NCBI GenBank assembly: GCA_029778535.1
Contig: JAKOQB010000143.1
Coordinates: 124,001 to 188,000 of the forward strand
Reading direction: 5' to 3'
DNA: 64,000 nucleotides
DNA from: Pseudomonadota bacterium
Lineage (GTDB): Bacteria; Pseudomonadota; Gammaproteobacteria; Burkholderiales; Burkholderiaceae_F
The first letter of the stretch is position 1. Each line of letters starts with the position of its first letter. This document shows positions 21,387-30,752 of this stretch, one piece after another. Under the pieces are notes generated by a model that saw only the letters and a list, made by a program, of their open reading frames with translations, searched no databases and was not told where the DNA came from. The position numbers and the translations under genes were made by a program.

Positions 21387-22093
21387 TTCGTTCCGAATCG
21401 TAATGGCACGAAGCGTGCAGCCTGCACCGCCTTCGCGGCGACCCGGCCCGCCGCATCCTTGGTCACGACCTTCAGCGATTGCGCGTCGCCGTTGGCGTCC
21501 GTGATGACCGGGGCAACGATGCGACCGCCGGGCTTGAGCTGCTCGATCCATGCCGGAGGAATCCGTTCGCCCGCGGCCGCGGCGACGATCGCGTCGAACG
21601 GTGCTTCGGCGGCGATGCCGTCGACGCCGTCGCCGAACACCAGCCGCACGTTCGGCAATCGCAGCGGCCTGAGGTTCCGTCGCGCCAGTTCGTGCAGCGG
21701 ACGCACGCGCTCGACCGAGATCACGGTGCCGAACAGCCGCGCCAGCACCGCCGACGCATAGCCGCAACCGGTGCCGATCTCCAGCACCTTCGCGGTCCTT
21801 GGATTCTCCAGCGTTGCGAGCGCGAGCTCGGCGATGCGCGCCACGCTGTGCGGCCGCGAGATCGTCTGGCCGTGGCCGATCGGCAGCGCGGTGTCCTCGT
21901 ACGCGCGGCTCGCCAGCGCGGCGTCGACGAACAGATGGCGCGGCGCCCAGTCCATCGCGCCGAGCACGCGCGCGTCGGTCACGCCCTGCGCGCGCAACCG
22001 TTCGACCATGCGCGCGCGAACACGATCGGATGCAAGGCCCGAGTTGGGCGACAGCGTGGGCGGCGGCTTCAGTTGTGACCGCGCTGAAGCCAT
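21383..22093 (-). CDS. pcm: Protein-L-isoaspartate O-methyltransferase
   Basis: Repairs isoaspartyl residues in aged proteins using SAM. The 236-residue protein shows [13 protein letters not shown] and the SAM-binding motif [16 protein letters not shown]. The C-terminal VPLRF closing segment is typical. The chosen start, ATG 22093, overlaps the 3' end of surE by 25 nt; a downstream in-frame Met exists, but this start gives the expected length. The surE-pcm-nlpD order is conserved in proteobacteria. Confidence 0.95.
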   Translation of the reverse strand: MASARSQLKPPPTLSPNSGLASDRVRARMVERLRAQGVTDARVLGAMDWAPRHLFVDAALASRAYEDTALPIGHGQTISRPHSVARIAELALATLENPRTAKVLEIGTGCGYASAVLARLFGTVISVERVRPLHELARRNLRPLRLPNVRLVFGDGVDGIAAEAPFDAIVAAAAGERIPPAWIEQLKPGGRIVAPVITDANGDAQSLKVVTKDAAGRVAAKAVQAARFVPLRFGTK

Positions 22094-22821
22094 GCCGCAA
22101 CCTGAGGCAGCCGTTCGGTGTGGGTCAGATCGACCTGCAGCGGCGTCACCGACACGTAGCCCTGCGCCGCGGCATAGAAGTCGGTGTCCGGGCCCGCATC
22201 GCGCGCGCTGCCGGCCGGTCCGACCCAGTAGATCGTGTCGCCGTACGGATTCTGCGCGCGGATCACCGGCTCGGACGGATGACGCTTGCCGAGCCGCGTG
22301 CAAAGTATGCCGCGCACCGCATCGCGCGGCAGATTCGGAATGTTGACGTTCAGCAGCGTCGGCGCGGGCAACGGATTGGCGCACCATTGCGCGACGATTT
22401 GCGCCGCGATCGCGCGCGCGCTGTCCAGATTTTCGTAGCCCTTGTTGATCAGCGAGAACGCGATCGACGGCACGCCGAACAGATACCCTTCCATCGCGCC
22501 GGCAACGGTGCCGGAATAGATCGTGTCGTCGCCCATGTTCTGGCCATTGTTGATGCCGCAGACCACGAGGTCCGGCCGCTGCTCGAGCAGTCCCGTGAGC
22601 GCGATGTGCACGCAGTCGGTCGGCGTGCCGTTCACATAGAAGAAACCGTTCGCCGCGCGTTGCACCGACAGCGGCCGCGACAGCGTGAGCGAATTGCTGG
22701 CGCCGCTGTGATTCTGTTCGGGCGCCACCACGAATACCTCGCCGAACGGCCGCACCGCCTCGACCAGTGCCGCCAGCCCCGGAGCAAGATAACCGTCGTC
22801 GTTCGAAACAAGAATGCGCAT
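22069..22821 (-). CDS. surE: 5'/3'-nucleotidase SurE
   Basis: Metal-dependent survival protein with nucleotidase and exopolyphosphatase activity. The 250-residue protein starts with the metal-binding ILVSNDDG (Asp8, Asp9); the conserved HSGASNSL and [11 protein letters not shown] are present. ATG 22821 matches the family start. The leader is short and unusual: a perfect 13-bp hairpin ends 14 nt before the ATG, and only a weak Shine-Dalgarno (CTGAG) is visible, abutting the ATG. It lies downstream of tRNA-Pro and starts the surE-pcm-nlpD run. Confidence 0.97.
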   Translation of the reverse strand: MRILVSNDDGYLAPGLAALVEAVRPFGEVFVVAPEQNHSGASNSLTLSRPLSVQRAANGFFYVNGTPTDCVHIALTGLLEQRPDLVVCGINNGQNMGDDTIYSGTVAGAMEGYLFGVPSIAFSLINKGYENLDSARAIAAQIVAQWCANPLPAPTLLNVNIPNLPRDAVRGILCTRLGKRHPSEPVIRAQNPYGDTIYWVGPAGSARDAGPDTDFYAAAQGYVSVTPLQVDLTHTERLPQVAAWLQRGHN

Positions 22822-22835
22822 CTCAGAAACGAAGT

Positions 22836-22864
22836 GGCCGGTGCGCGCGACGCGCGCACCGGCC
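22836..22864 (-). terminator. Perfect hairpin between tRNA-Pro and surE
   Basis: A perfect 13-bp stem (GGCCGGTGCGCGC with its complement) closed by a 3-nt loop lies 14 nt after the tRNA-Pro CCA and 14 nt before surE. The following sequence (ACTTCGTTTC) is only weakly T-rich. It may be a 3' processing and stability hairpin or a partial terminator. Read-through from tRNA-Pro is the likely way surE is expressed, unless a promoter lies in the tRNA. Confidence 0.5.
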
Positions 22865-22878
22865 TTCTCCGGGTGTCC

Positions 22879-22957
<79 letters not shown>

Positions 22958-22965
22958 CGCGCGGC

Positions 22966-22971
22966 ATTGTA
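22966..22971 (-). promoter_or_regulatory. -10 box of tRNA-Pro
   Basis: TACAAT on the minus strand, 10 nt before the tRNA 5' end. The region 17 bp further up (ATAGAT) is a poor -35 box, so only the -10 element is called. Confidence 0.45.
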
Positions 22972-22990
22972 CACGCGCGTTTCGCGCGAT

Positions 22991-23374
22991 CTATCTCAGC
23001 ATTGCGCGGATCGCCTCGAGTTCCGCGCGCACTTCCGTCAGGCCGAGTGCGGGCGGCGGCGGCGCTTCGCGGCCGTTGTTGCGCCCTGCGCGCCCGCCTT
23101 CTTCAAGCCGGTTGCGCGCGCCGCTGATCGTGAAGCCCTGCTCGTAGAGCAATTCGCGAATGCGACGCACCAGCAGCACCTCGTGGTGCTGGTAGTAGCG
23201 CCGGTTGCCACGCCGCTTGATCGGCTTGAGCTGCGTGAACTCCTGCTCCCAGTAGCGCAGCACGTGCGGCTTGACGCCGCACAGTTCGCTCACCTCGCCG
23301 ATCGTGAAGTAGCGCTTGGCCGGAATCGCCGGCAGCGCGCCGCCGGCGCGATGGTTGGCGTCGATCCGCTGCAT
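22991..23374 (-). CDS. MerR-family transcriptional regulator
   Basis: A 127-residue protein with an N-terminal MerR winged helix ([23 protein letters not shown], about residues 21-43, and [19 protein letters not shown]). A short C-terminal helical tail follows an Arg/Gly/Asn-rich linker. There is no effector domain and no metal-binding cysteine cluster, so the signal it senses cannot be guessed. A small MerR gene next to ihfA is a common arrangement in betaproteobacteria. It starts 34 nt past the ihfA stop. Confidence 0.92.
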   Translation of the reverse strand: MQRIDANHRAGGALPAIPAKRYFTIGEVSELCGVKPHVLRYWEQEFTQLKPIKRRGNRRYYQHHEVLLVRRIRELLYEQGFTISGARNRLEEGGRAGRNNGREAPPPPALGLTEVRAELEAIRAMLR

Positions 23375-23408
23375 GGATTACGGAGTCGAATCCCCGGCGC
23401 GCGCGGAT

Positions 23409-23795
23409 CTAGCGGCCGTCGTTGGCGTCGGACACCGCGGCCTTCAGCTTCTGGCTTGGATGAAACGTCACGACGCGCCGCGCGGTGATGGCGATCTCTT
23501 CGCCGGTCTTCGGATTGCGTCCCGGACGTTGCGGCTTGTCGCGCAACTGGAAGTTGCCGAAGCCCGACAGCTTGACCGATTCGCCCCGCTCGAGGGCTGC
23601 GCGGATCTCGTCGAAGAACGCGTCGACCATGTCCTTGGCCTCGCGCTTGTTCAGGCCGAGCTTCTCGAACAGCGCATCGGCCAACTCGGCCTTGGTGATC
23701 GTTCGGCTTGTGCGCTCGAGGTCGTGCACGGCGGCCGGGGTGACGTCGGCGTACTTGAATGCCGTCAGATCCGATTCGTTCTGCATCGGTTTCAT
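23409..23795 (-). CDS. ihfA: Integration host factor subunit alpha
   Basis: DNA-bending HU/IHF-family protein which with IhfB shapes promoters, recombination sites and origins. The 128-residue protein has the core [22 protein letters not shown] and the DNA-binding arm [10 protein letters not shown], plus an N-terminal extension of about 30 residues longer than E. coli IhfA. ATG 23795 overlaps the pheT stop by 4 nt, so the conserved pheST-ihfA coupling is preserved. Confidence 0.96.
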   Translation of the reverse strand: MKPMQNESDLTAFKYADVTPAAVHDLERTSRTITKAELADALFEKLGLNKREAKDMVDAFFDEIRAALERGESVKLSGFGNFQLRDKPQRPGRNPKTGEEIAITARRVVTFHPSQKLKAAVSDANDGR

Positions 23796-26242
23796 TGTCG
23801 GAGCCTGGCGCCGACGCGGGCCGTCAACCCTGCAATCACGACGGCGATCGCGGCGTCCACATCCGCATCGCTGAGAGTGCGCTCAGTATCTTGCAGAACA
23901 ATTCTGAACGCAAGGCTTTTCTCTTTATTTAACAACGCGTTAGCGCCTACTCCCGCGACTTTGCTTGAATCTGCGCCCGACGCGCGATAGACATCGAACA
24001 AACGGAACTCACGCAGCGCGGAAAGGCGCTCATCCGTTCGAGTTAGCTCGAGCAACGCATCCTGGATCTGCTGCACGCTGACATGCTCGTCGACGATCAG
24101 CGCGATGTCGCGAATCACTGCCGGAAAACGCGGCACAGGACGCGCGACCGGCACACGCATGACGAACAGCGCTTCGGCATCGAGCTCGAACGCGATCGGC
24201 GCCTTCGGCAACTCGTATTTCTGCTGCCAGAGCGGATGCAGTTCGCCGATCCAGCCGATCGCACGTCCTTCGAGGTCGACGCGCGCGGTGCGGCCCGGAT
24301 GCAGCGCCGGGTGAGTGAAAGCGCTGAAGCGAACCGCCTCGTCGCCGATCAGCCGCTCGAGGTCGCCCTTGACGTCGAAGTAGTCGACGTCGCGCTTGCG
24401 CTCGCCCCACTGCTCGTCGACGGCTAGCCCATATGCGAGCGCGCCGACGCGCAGCGGCTGGTTCGTACCCGCAACCGCGAGCGGGCCGTCCTGCGCCGCC
24501 GGCTCGCGCAGAAACACTCGACCGAGTTCGAACACGCGCACGCGGCTCGCCTTCCGGTTCAGGTTGTATTTCAGCGCGGCCACCAGCCCGCCGAGCAGCG
24601 ACGAGCGCATCACCGCGTACTGCGCTGCGATCGGATTGACGACCTTGATCGGTGCGTCGTTGCCGCAGAAGTCGCGCTCCCAGTCCGGATCGACGAACGA
24701 GAAGTTCACCAGCTCCTGATAGCCGGCGTGCGCCAGTTCGCGCCGCAGCGCGTGCGGCGAGCGCCGATCCTCGCGCACTGCGCGCATCGCCGCGCGCGTG
24801 CGCGGCGGGTGCGCGGCGATGCGCTCGAATCCCCACAGCCGCGCCACCTCTTCGATCAGGTCTTCCTCGATCTCCAGATCGAAGCGATACGGTGGCGGCG
24901 TCACCAGGAACGCATCGGCTTCGCGCTTGAACGCAAGTCCGAGGCGCTCGAACACCTGCGCCATCTCGCTGTCGCCGATCGCCATGCCGAGCACCTTGCG
25001 GCAACGCTCAGTGCGCATCCGCACCGGCCTGCGCGCGGGCAGATTCAGGATCTGGTCGTCGATCGGCCCGACCTTCGTGTCCGGCGTGCCGCAGATCGAA
25101 AGTATGAGCTGCGTGATGATTTCGATGTGATCGACGGTGGTCGAGAAATCGACGCCGCGCTCGAAGCGGTGCGCCGCGTCGGTCGAGAAGTTGTACCGCC
25201 GCGCGCGCCCCTGAATCGACTCCGGCCACCAGAACGCCGCCTCGATGTAGATGTTGCGGGTATCGAGCGACACCGCGGTGGGTTCGCCCCCCATTACGCC
25301 GGCGAGCGCCTCGACGCACGCGTCGTCGGCGATCACGCCGACCTGCTCGTCGACCTCGACCGTTTGTCCGTTCAGCAATTCGACCTGCTCGCCCCTGCGG
25401 CCCCAGCGCACGTTGAGGCTGCCGTGCACCTTGTCCAGATCGAAGATGTGCGACGGCCGCCCGAGCTCGAGCATCACGTAGTTGGAGATGTCGACCAGCG
25501 CCGAAATCGGCCGCTGGCCGCTGCGCTCCAGCCGCCGCTTCATCCACTCCGGCGTCGGCGCGGCAGCGTTGAGATTGCGCACGATGCGGCCGGAAAAGCG
25601 CCCGCACAGATCGGGCGCGTCGATCCTCACACGCAACCGTTCGTCGATCGTCGGCTTCACCGGCTCCACCCGCGGCAACGCCAGCGGCGCGCCGGTGATC
25701 GCGGCGACCTCGCGCGCCACGCCGACCACGCTCAGGCAGTCGCCGCGATTGGGCGTGAGCTTGATCGTGAACCGGCGGTCTTCCAGCGCCAGCAACTCGC
25801 GCACATCGCGACCGATCGGCGCATCGGCGGCGAGGATCATCAGCCCGCTGTGATCCTCCGACAGCCCGAGCTCGCGCGCCGAGCACAGCATGCCCTGCGA
25901 CTCGACGCCGCGCATCGTCGTCGCCCTGATGCGGAAGTCGCCGGGCAGGACGGCGCCGGGCAGCGCGCACGGAACGCGGATGCCTTCGCTCACGTTCGGC
26001 GCGCCGCAGACGATCGAAAGCGTCTTGCCGGTGCCCGCATCGACCTGGCACACGGTCAGCTTGTCGGCCGCGGGGTGCTTTGCCACCGACCGCACTCGCG
26101 CGACCACGACATTGCTGAACGCGGGCGCCACCGGCTCGTTCCCCTCGACCTCGAGCCCCGCCATCGTCAGCCGATGCGCGAGCTCGTCGCTGCCAATCGG
26201 CGGATTCACGTACGCGCGCAGCCACTGTTCCGAGAATTGCAT
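23792..26242 (-). CDS. pheT: Phenylalanyl-tRNA synthetase beta subunit
   Basis: Large subunit of the alpha2-beta2 PheRS. The 816 residues include an N-terminal tRNA-binding (EMAP-like) domain (about 40-150, [26 protein letters not shown]), the B3/B4 editing domain (about 210-390), B5, the core and a C-terminal FDX-ACB anticodon-recognition domain ending in an Arg-rich tail (VGARLRQ). It follows pheS by 15 nt. Confidence 0.98.
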   Translation of the reverse strand: MQFSEQWLRAYVNPPIGSDELAHRLTMAGLEVEGNEPVAPAFSNVVVARVRSVAKHPAADKLTVCQVDAGTGKTLSIVCGAPNVSEGIRVPCALPGAVLPGDFRIRATTMRGVESQGMLCSARELGLSEDHSGLMILAADAPIGRDVRELLALEDRRFTIKLTPNRGDCLSVVGVAREVAAITGAPLALPRVEPVKPTIDERLRVRIDAPDLCGRFSGRIVRNLNAAAPTPEWMKRRLERSGQRPISALVDISNYVMLELGRPSHIFDLDKVHGSLNVRWGRRGEQVELLNGQTVEVDEQVGVIADDACVEALAGVMGGEPTAVSLDTRNIYIEAAFWWPESIQGRARRYNFSTDAAHRFERGVDFSTTVDHIEIITQLILSICGTPDTKVGPIDDQILNLPARRPVRMRTERCRKVLGMAIGDSEMAQVFERLGLAFKREADAFLVTPPPYRFDLEIEEDLIEEVARLWGFERIAAHPPRTRAAMRAVREDRRSPHALRRELAHAGYQELVNFSFVDPDWERDFCGNDAPIKVVNPIAAQYAVMRSSLLGGLVAALKYNLNRKASRVRVFELGRVFLREPAAQDGPLAVAGTNQPLRVGALAYGLAVDEQWGERKRDVDYFDVKGDLERLIGDEAVRFSAFTHPALHPGRTARVDLEGRAIGWIGELHPLWQQKYELPKAPIAFELDAEALFVMRVPVARPVPRFPAVIRDIALIVDEHVSVQQIQDALLELTRTDERLSALREFRLFDVYRASGADSSKVAGVGANALLNKEKSLAFRIVLQDTERTLSDADVDAAIAVVIAGLTARVGARLRQ

Positions 26243-26257
26243 CGCTGGTCTCCCGGT

Positions 26258-27274
26258 TCAGTTGAACTGCGACAGGAAGCGCAGGTCGCCTTCGAAGAAC
26301 AGGCGCAGGTCGTCGACGCCGTAGCGCAGCATCGTCAAACGTTCCAGCCCGGAGCCGAACGCGAACCCGATGTACTGCTCCGGATCGAGCCCGAAGTTGC
26401 GCACCACCGTGGGATGAACCTGGCCCGCGCCGGAGATTTCGAGCCACTTGCCCTTGTTCGGCCCGCTGGTGAACATCATGTCGATCTCGGCCGACGGCTC
26501 GGTGAACGGAAAAAACGACGGCCGGAACCGCACCTGCAGGTCGTCGCTCTCGAAGAAGCGGCGCAGGAAATCCGTGTACACCCCCTTCAGATCGGCGAAG
26601 CTCACGTCTTCGTCGATCCACAGGCCCTCTACCTGATGGAACATCGGCGAGTGCGTCGCGTCCGAATCGACGCGATACGTGCGCCCCGGCGCGATCACCT
26701 TGATCGGCGGCCGATGCACGCGCGCATAACGCACCTGCATCGGCGAGGTGTGCGTGCGCAGGTTCAGCGGCAGGCCGTCGGTGCCGTTGATGTCGACGTA
26801 GAACGTGTCCTGCATCGAGCGCGCCGGATGGTTCGGCGGGTTGTTCAGCGCGGTGAAGTTGAACCAGTCGGTTTCGATCTCGGGCCCGTCGGCCACATCG
26901 AATCCGATCGAGCCGAAGATCTTTTCGACCCGCATCCACGTGCGGATCACCGGATGGATGCCGCCGGCACCGCGCTTGCGTCCCGGCAGCGTGACGTCGA
27001 TCGACTCCTGCGCCAGCCGCGCATTCAGTTCCGCCTCGGCGATCTGCGCGCGCCGCTCTGCGAGCAGGCGCTCGATCGCCTCTTTCGCGGCGTTGATGCG
27101 TGCGCCCTGCACGCGCTTCTCCTGCGGCGCGAGCTTGCCGAGCCCCTTCAGCAGCCCGGTGATGCTGCCGCTCTTGCCGAGGAAGCGCGCCTTTTCGTTC
27201 TCCAACGCGGCCGGCTGGTCGACCGCAGCGAATGCCGCGCGCGCTTCTTCAATCAGTTGTTCGAGTCGTTCCAT
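26258..27274 (-). CDS. pheS: Phenylalanyl-tRNA synthetase alpha subunit
   Basis: Catalytic subunit of PheRS. The 338 residues have an N-terminal coiled-coil arm (about 1-90) and the class II core: motif 1 region ([19 protein letters not shown]), [10 protein letters not shown], motif 2 ([10 protein letters not shown]) and motif 3 ([13 protein letters not shown]). ATG 27274 is the family-like start. A terminator-like hairpin ends 15 nt upstream (27290-27326), leaving no room for a separate promoter, so pheST depends on read-through of that hairpin. Confidence 0.98.
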   Translation of the reverse strand: MERLEQLIEEARAAFAAVDQPAALENEKARFLGKSGSITGLLKGLGKLAPQEKRVQGARINAAKEAIERLLAERRAQIAEAELNARLAQESIDVTLPGRKRGAGGIHPVIRTWMRVEKIFGSIGFDVADGPEIETDWFNFTALNNPPNHPARSMQDTFYVDINGTDGLPLNLRTHTSPMQVRYARVHRPPIKVIAPGRTYRVDSDATHSPMFHQVEGLWIDEDVSFADLKGVYTDFLRRFFESDDLQVRFRPSFFPFTEPSAEIDMMFTSGPNKGKWLEISGAGQVHPTVVRNFGLDPEQYIGFAFGSGLERLTMLRYGVDDLRLFFEGDLRFLSQFN

Positions 27275-27289
27275 CGGATGTCCCAGACG

Positions 27290-27326
27290 AAAAACGGGGC
27301 CCGCCGCCAAGGCCAGGCCCCGTTTT
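27290..27326 (-). terminator. Intrinsic terminator or attenuator between rplT and pheS
   Basis: An 11-bp stem AAAACGGGGCC/GGCCCCGTTTT with a 14-nt loop is followed by five T residues. It lies in the 85-bp gap between rplT and pheS, directly after an 8-bp GC hairpin (ACGCGCCC/GGGCGCGT). No Phe-rich leader frame like E. coli pheM was found. It probably lowers pheST expression relative to the ribosomal genes. Confidence 0.75.
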
Positions 27327-27359
27327 GTCGTACCGACGCGCCCGGCGGGCGCGTGGAGT

Positions 27360-27719
27360 TCAGGCGGCGAGGCTGGACTTGACCTTGTCGACGATCGCCG
27401 CAAAGGCAGGCTTGTCGAGCACCGCCATGTCCGCCAGGACCTTGCGGTCCATGTCGATGGCGGCCTTCTTCAGGCCGGCGACAAATGCCGAGTACGTCAT
27501 TCCCTGCTCGCGCACCGCCGCGTTGATGCGCGCGATCCACAGCGAACGGAACACGCGTTTGCGATTGCGGCGATCGCGATAGGCGTACTGCCCCGCCTTC
27601 ATCACCGCTTCCTTGGCGACGCGGAACACGCTCTTGCGCCGCTGCGTGTAGCCCTTGGCCGCAGACAGGACCTTCTTGTGCCGCGCGCGCGCGGTCACGC
27701 CACGTTTGACTCGAGGCAT
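27360..27719 (-). CDS. rplT: 50S ribosomal protein L20
   Basis: Early-assembling 23S rRNA-binding protein that in E. coli also represses its own operon. The 119-residue protein starts [18 protein letters not shown] and keeps the basic N-terminal extension and the globular C-terminal domain ([18 protein letters not shown]). It follows rpmI by 9 nt in the infC-rpmI-rplT operon. Confidence 0.99.
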   Translation of the reverse strand: MPRVKRGVTARARHKKVLSAAKGYTQRRKSVFRVAKEAVMKAGQYAYRDRRNRKRVFRSLWIARINAAVREQGMTYSAFVAGLKKAAIDMDRKVLADMAVLDKPAFAAIVDKVKSSLAA

Positions 27720-27728
27720 GGTGTCTCC

Positions 27729-27926
27729 TTACGCGTACGGCAGCATCCGGCGCACCGATTGCACGTCGGCCGGGTGCAGTTCCACCGGGCCGCGCAGATG
27801 GCGCTTGGCCTTGGTGGTCTTCTTGGTGAGGATGTGGCGCTTGAACGCCTGTCCCCGCTTGATCGATCCGCTGTTGCGGACGACGAAGCGCTTCGCAGCG
27901 CTCTTCTTGGTCTTCATCTTGGGCAT
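27729..27926 (-). CDS. rpmI: 50S ribosomal protein L35
   Basis: Small basic ribosomal protein of 65 residues ([14 protein letters not shown]). ATG 27926 is preceded by an AGGAGGG Shine-Dalgarno sequence and matches the family start; a longer frame is an artefact. It lies between infC and rplT. Confidence 0.98.
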   Translation of the reverse strand: MPKMKTKKSAAKRFVVRNSGSIKRGQAFKRHILTKKTTKAKRHLRGPVELHPADVQSVRRMLPYA

Positions 27927-28036
27927 GGGCCCTCCTTTCTTCGATGACGGCAGGCGCTCCCTGGGGAGACTTTCGTGGCCCGCCTTCACTTGTAATCGCG
28001 GCGCGCCGCCGACCGAGCGGCGCGCCGCGGAAAGAA

Positions 28037-28558
28037 CTACTTCTTCTTCTTCGGCGCCAGCACCATGATCATCTGGCGTCCTTCCAACTTTGGCATTGCT
28101 TCGACCTGGCTCACTTCCTGCAGATCGGACTTCACGCGCTCCAGCAGCTTCAGACCCAGTTCCTGATGCGCCATCTCGCGCCCACGAAAGCGCATCGTGA
28201 CCTTGGCCTTGTCGCCTTCCTCGAGAAACGCGTGCAGCTTGCGCACTTTGGTCTGGTAGTCGTGATCGTCCGTCGCCGGGCGGAACTTGATCTCCTTGAC
28301 CTCGATGACCTTCTGCTTGAGTTTCGCCTCGTGCGCCTTCTTCTGTTCCTGGTACTTGAATTTGCCGTAGTCCATCAGGCGACAGACCGGCGGTACCGCG
28401 GTGGGAGCGATTTCCACGAGGTCCACATCGGCTTCCTCGGCCAGGCGCAGCGCCTCGGCCAGGCTGACGATGCCAAGCGGCTCGTTGTTCACACCCGTCA
28501 GCCGTATTTCCGGGGCGGTGATTTCCCGATTCAGTCGATGCGAGCGATCCTGAGCGAT
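28037..28558 (-). CDS. infC: Translation initiation factor IF-3 with AUC start codon
   Basis: IF3 binds the 30S subunit, prevents premature 50S joining and proofreads the initiation codon. The protein is 173 residues when started at the ATC at 28558, reading (M)[12 protein letters not shown], the conserved IF3 N-terminus. No ATG exists in frame; a GTG 22 codons downstream would delete this conserved segment. A GGAG lies 9 nt before the ATC. E. coli infC uses AUU, and IF3 represses its own mRNA because it rejects such rare starts, so the same autoregulation is likely here. The C-terminus ends VLAPKKKK. It follows thrS by 27 nt. Confidence 0.94.
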   Translation of the reverse strand: MAQDRSHRLNREITAPEIRLTGVNNEPLGIVSLAEALRLAEEADVDLVEIAPTAVPPVCRLMDYGKFKYQEQKKAHEAKLKQKVIEVKEIKFRPATDDHDYQTKVRKLHAFLEEGDKAKVTMRFRGREMAHQELGLKLLERVKSDLQEVSQVEAMPKLEGRQMIMVLAPKKKK

Positions 28559-28585
28559 GGTCTTTGACTCCGAAGTAGAGAAAAA

Positions 28586-30511
28586 CTAAGCCGTGCTTCC
28601 CACGTTGCGCCGCTGCGCGACATCGTCTGCGAGTCGCGCCGCAAAGGCCTCCCGGGACACGACCCCGAGATCAACGCCACCGCGGGCCCGCACGGCCACC
28701 TGCCCCGCCTGCATCTCCTTGTCCCCGACCACGAGGATGTACGGAATCTTCTGCAGCGCGAGGGCGCGGATTTTATAAGTGATCTTTTCGTTGCGCAAAT
28801 CGGCCTCCACCCTAAAGCCTTGTTTTTTCAATGTTTGCGCAACAACGCTCGCGTAGCTCGACTGGTGCTCCGAAATGTTCGCGACCGCCGCCTGCACCGG
28901 CGCGAGCCATGGCGGCAGCGCGCCCGCGTGGTTCTCGATCAGAACACCGATGAAGCGCTCCAGCGAGCCGACGATCGCCCGGTGCAGCATCACCGGCACC
29001 TTGCGCGTGTTGTCCTCGGCCACATACTCGGCGCCCAGGCGCCCCGGCATCGAGAAATCGACCTGCATCGTGCCGCACTGCCATTCGCGGCCGATGGCGT
29101 CCTTCAGCGTGTATTCGATCTTCGGACCGTAGAACGCTCCTTCGCCAGGGGAGATCGTGAACGCCACGCCCGAACGGTGCAAAGATTCCATCAACGCCTG
29201 CTCGGCCTTGTCCCAGCTCTCGTCCGAGCCAATCCGCTTTTCCGGACGCGTCGACACCTTGTACAGGATGTGCTCGAAGCCGAAGTCCTTGTAGACCTTC
29301 TGCAGCAGCGACGTGTAGGCGACGCACTCGTCGAGGATCTGCTCCTCCGTGCAGAAAATGTGGCCGTCGTCCTGCGTGAAGCCGCGCACTCGCATCAGCC
29401 CGTGCAGCGCGCCGGAGGCTTCGTTCCGATGGCAGGCGCCGAATTCGCCGTACCGAAGCGGCAGTTCGCGGTAGCTGTGCAGGTTGGCGTTGTAGATCTG
29501 GATGTGGCCGGGGCAGTTCATCGGCTTCAGCGCGTAGTGCCGGTTCTCCGACTCGGTCGTGAACATGTTCTCGCGGTACTTCTCCCAGTGGCCTGATCTT
29601 TCCCACAGCGAGCGGTCGAGGATCTGCGGCGCGCGCACTTCCTGGTAACCGTTGTCGCGGTACACCTGCCGCATGTACTGCTCGACCACCTGCCAGATCG
29701 CCCAGCCCCTCGGATGCCAGAAGATCAGCCCCGGCGCCTCGTCCTGGAAATGGAAGAGGTCGAGCTCGCGGCCGAGCCTGCGGTGGTCGCGCTTCTCGGC
29801 CTCCTCCAGCATCTTCAGGTACGCGTCCTGCTCCTCCTTCTTCGCCCACGCCGTGCCGTAGATGCGCTGGAGCATCTCGTTTCTGCTGTCGCCGCGCCAG
29901 TAGGCGCCGGCGACCTTCATCAGCTTGAAGACCTTCAGCTTGCCCGTCGACGGCACGTGGGGCCCTCGACACAGGTCGATGAACCTGCCTTCGCGGTACA
30001 GCGAAATGTCTTCTCCCGCCGGAATCGCACTGATGATCTCGGCCTTGTACTTCTCGCCGATCGATTCGAAGAACTTCACCGCGTCGTCGCGCTTCCACAC
30101 CTCGCGCACCACCGGCTCGTTCTTCGCGGCGAGTTCCGCCATCTTCTTCTCGATCGTCGCCAGGTCCTCCGGCGTGAACGGCCGCTTGTACGAGAAGTCG
30201 TAATAGAAGCCGTTGTCGATCACCGGCCCGATCGTCACCTGCGCATCCGGAAACAGTTCCTTGACCGCGTACGCGAGCAGGTGCGCGGTCGAATGGCGCA
30301 GGATCTCGAGGCCTTCCTTGTCCTTGTCCGTCACGATCGAAAGCGACCCATCGCGGTCGATCACGTGCGACAGATCGACGAGTTTGCCCTCGACCTTGGC
30401 CGCCAGCGCGGCCTTGGCAAGTCCGGTGCCGATCGACGCGGCCACCTCGGCCGCGCTGACCGGATGGTCGAACGACTTCTTCGAGCCGTCCGGCAACGAA
30501 ATCGAAATCAT
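28586..30511 (-). CDS. thrS: Threonyl-tRNA synthetase
   Basis: Class II synthetase that charges tRNA-Thr. The 641 residues comprise an N-terminal TGS domain ([17 protein letters not shown], residues 2-18 onwards), the editing domain, the catalytic core ([13 protein letters not shown] motif; [20 protein letters not shown]), and a C-terminal anticodon-binding domain ([20 protein letters not shown]). ATG 30511 was chosen because GGAG lies 6 nt upstream; ATG 30517 would have no spacer. The gene starts 13 nt after the U-run of an intrinsic terminator, so it must be expressed by read-through of that terminator. Confidence 0.98.
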   Translation of the reverse strand: MISISLPDGSKKSFDHPVSAAEVAASIGTGLAKAALAAKVEGKLVDLSHVIDRDGSLSIVTDKDKEGLEILRHSTAHLLAYAVKELFPDAQVTIGPVIDNGFYYDFSYKRPFTPEDLATIEKKMAELAAKNEPVVREVWKRDDAVKFFESIGEKYKAEIISAIPAGEDISLYREGRFIDLCRGPHVPSTGKLKVFKLMKVAGAYWRGDSRNEMLQRIYGTAWAKKEEQDAYLKMLEEAEKRDHRRLGRELDLFHFQDEAPGLIFWHPRGWAIWQVVEQYMRQVYRDNGYQEVRAPQILDRSLWERSGHWEKYRENMFTTESENRHYALKPMNCPGHIQIYNANLHSYRELPLRYGEFGACHRNEASGALHGLMRVRGFTQDDGHIFCTEEQILDECVAYTSLLQKVYKDFGFEHILYKVSTRPEKRIGSDESWDKAEQALMESLHRSGVAFTISPGEGAFYGPKIEYTLKDAIGREWQCGTMQVDFSMPGRLGAEYVAEDNTRKVPVMLHRAIVGSLERFIGVLIENHAGALPPWLAPVQAAVANISEHQSSYASVVAQTLKKQGFRVEADLRNEKITYKIRALALQKIPYILVVGDKEMQAGQVAVRARGGVDLGVVSREAFAARLADDVAQRRNVGSTA

Positions 30512-30524
30512 CGTCATCTCCAGC

Positions 30525-30556
30525 AAAAAAAAAAGTGCGGTCGAGCCGCACTTTTT
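30525..30556 (-). terminator. Intrinsic terminator acting as probable thrS attenuator
   Basis: On the minus strand AAAAAGTGCGG pairs with CCGCACTTTTT (11 bp, loop CTCGA) and runs into a stretch of ten T residues. It ends 13 nt before the thrS ATG, with the thrS Shine-Dalgarno immediately after the T-run. It lies 25 nt downstream of the stop codon of a Thr-rich leader frame. It could also serve as the tRNA-Val terminator; both roles can coexist. Confidence 0.85.
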
Positions 30557-30581
30557 CGAAGAGCGCACTCGTCCGGGCCGA

Positions 30582-30614
30582 TCAACTGCCGGTGGTCGTA
30601 GTTCGGAAAGTCAT
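30582..30614 (-). CDS. Putative Thr-rich leader peptide of thrS
   Basis: An 11-codon frame on the minus strand: ATG ACT TTC CGA then ACT ACG ACC ACC then GGC AGT TGA. It encodes [10 protein letters not shown], with five Thr residues in ten and four in a row. A purine-rich GAAGAGAG lies about 8 nt before the ATG. It starts 24 nt after tRNA-Val and is followed by an intrinsic terminator and then thrS. This is the classic arrangement of an amino-acid-specific leader peptide. Translation has not been shown; a chance run of four Thr codons exactly here is unlikely but not excluded. Confidence 0.7.
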   Translation of the reverse strand: MTFRTTTTGS

Positions 30615-30637
30615 CGTCGCCGCTCTCTTCGTTGCGG

Positions 30638-30714
30638 TGGTAGGCGCGAGTGGACTCGAACCACCGACCCCCACCATGTCAAGGTGGTGCTCTAACCAGC
30701 TGAGCTACGCGCCT
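30638..30714 (-). tRNA. tRNA-Val(GAC)
   Basis: A 77-nt tRNA with acceptor AGGCGCG/CGCGCCT, encoded CCA, D arm GCTCAGCTGGTTAGAGC, and anticodon stem CCACC/GGTGG with loop TTGACAT. This gives anticodon GAC (valine). The T arm contains GGTTCGAGTCC. It lies between relA and thrS and is probably co-transcribed with the thrS leader. Confidence 0.96.
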
Positions 30715-30725
30715 GAGTCGGCCGG

Positions 30726-30752
30726 ATGATACACGAGCGTCGCGGGAGTCAG
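30726..30752 (-). promoter_or_regulatory. Candidate promoter of tRNA-Val and thrS
   Basis: On the minus strand TATCAT (30726-30731, one mismatch to TATAAT) lies 11 nt before the tRNA-Val 5' end. CTGACT (30747-30752) lies 15 bp further upstream as a possible -35 box overlapping the relA stop codon. The spacing is short. No better promoter is visible between relA and thrS. Confidence 0.45.

Noticed and set aside
27275-27359. pheM-like leader peptide before pheS
   Set aside because: No start codon followed by Phe codons lies before the terminator; the frame through the hairpin has a single Phe and continues into pheS.
28037-28492. Short infC starting at GTG 28492
   Set aside because: It would remove the conserved IF3 N-terminus that is encoded in frame upstream from an ATC with a ribosome binding site.
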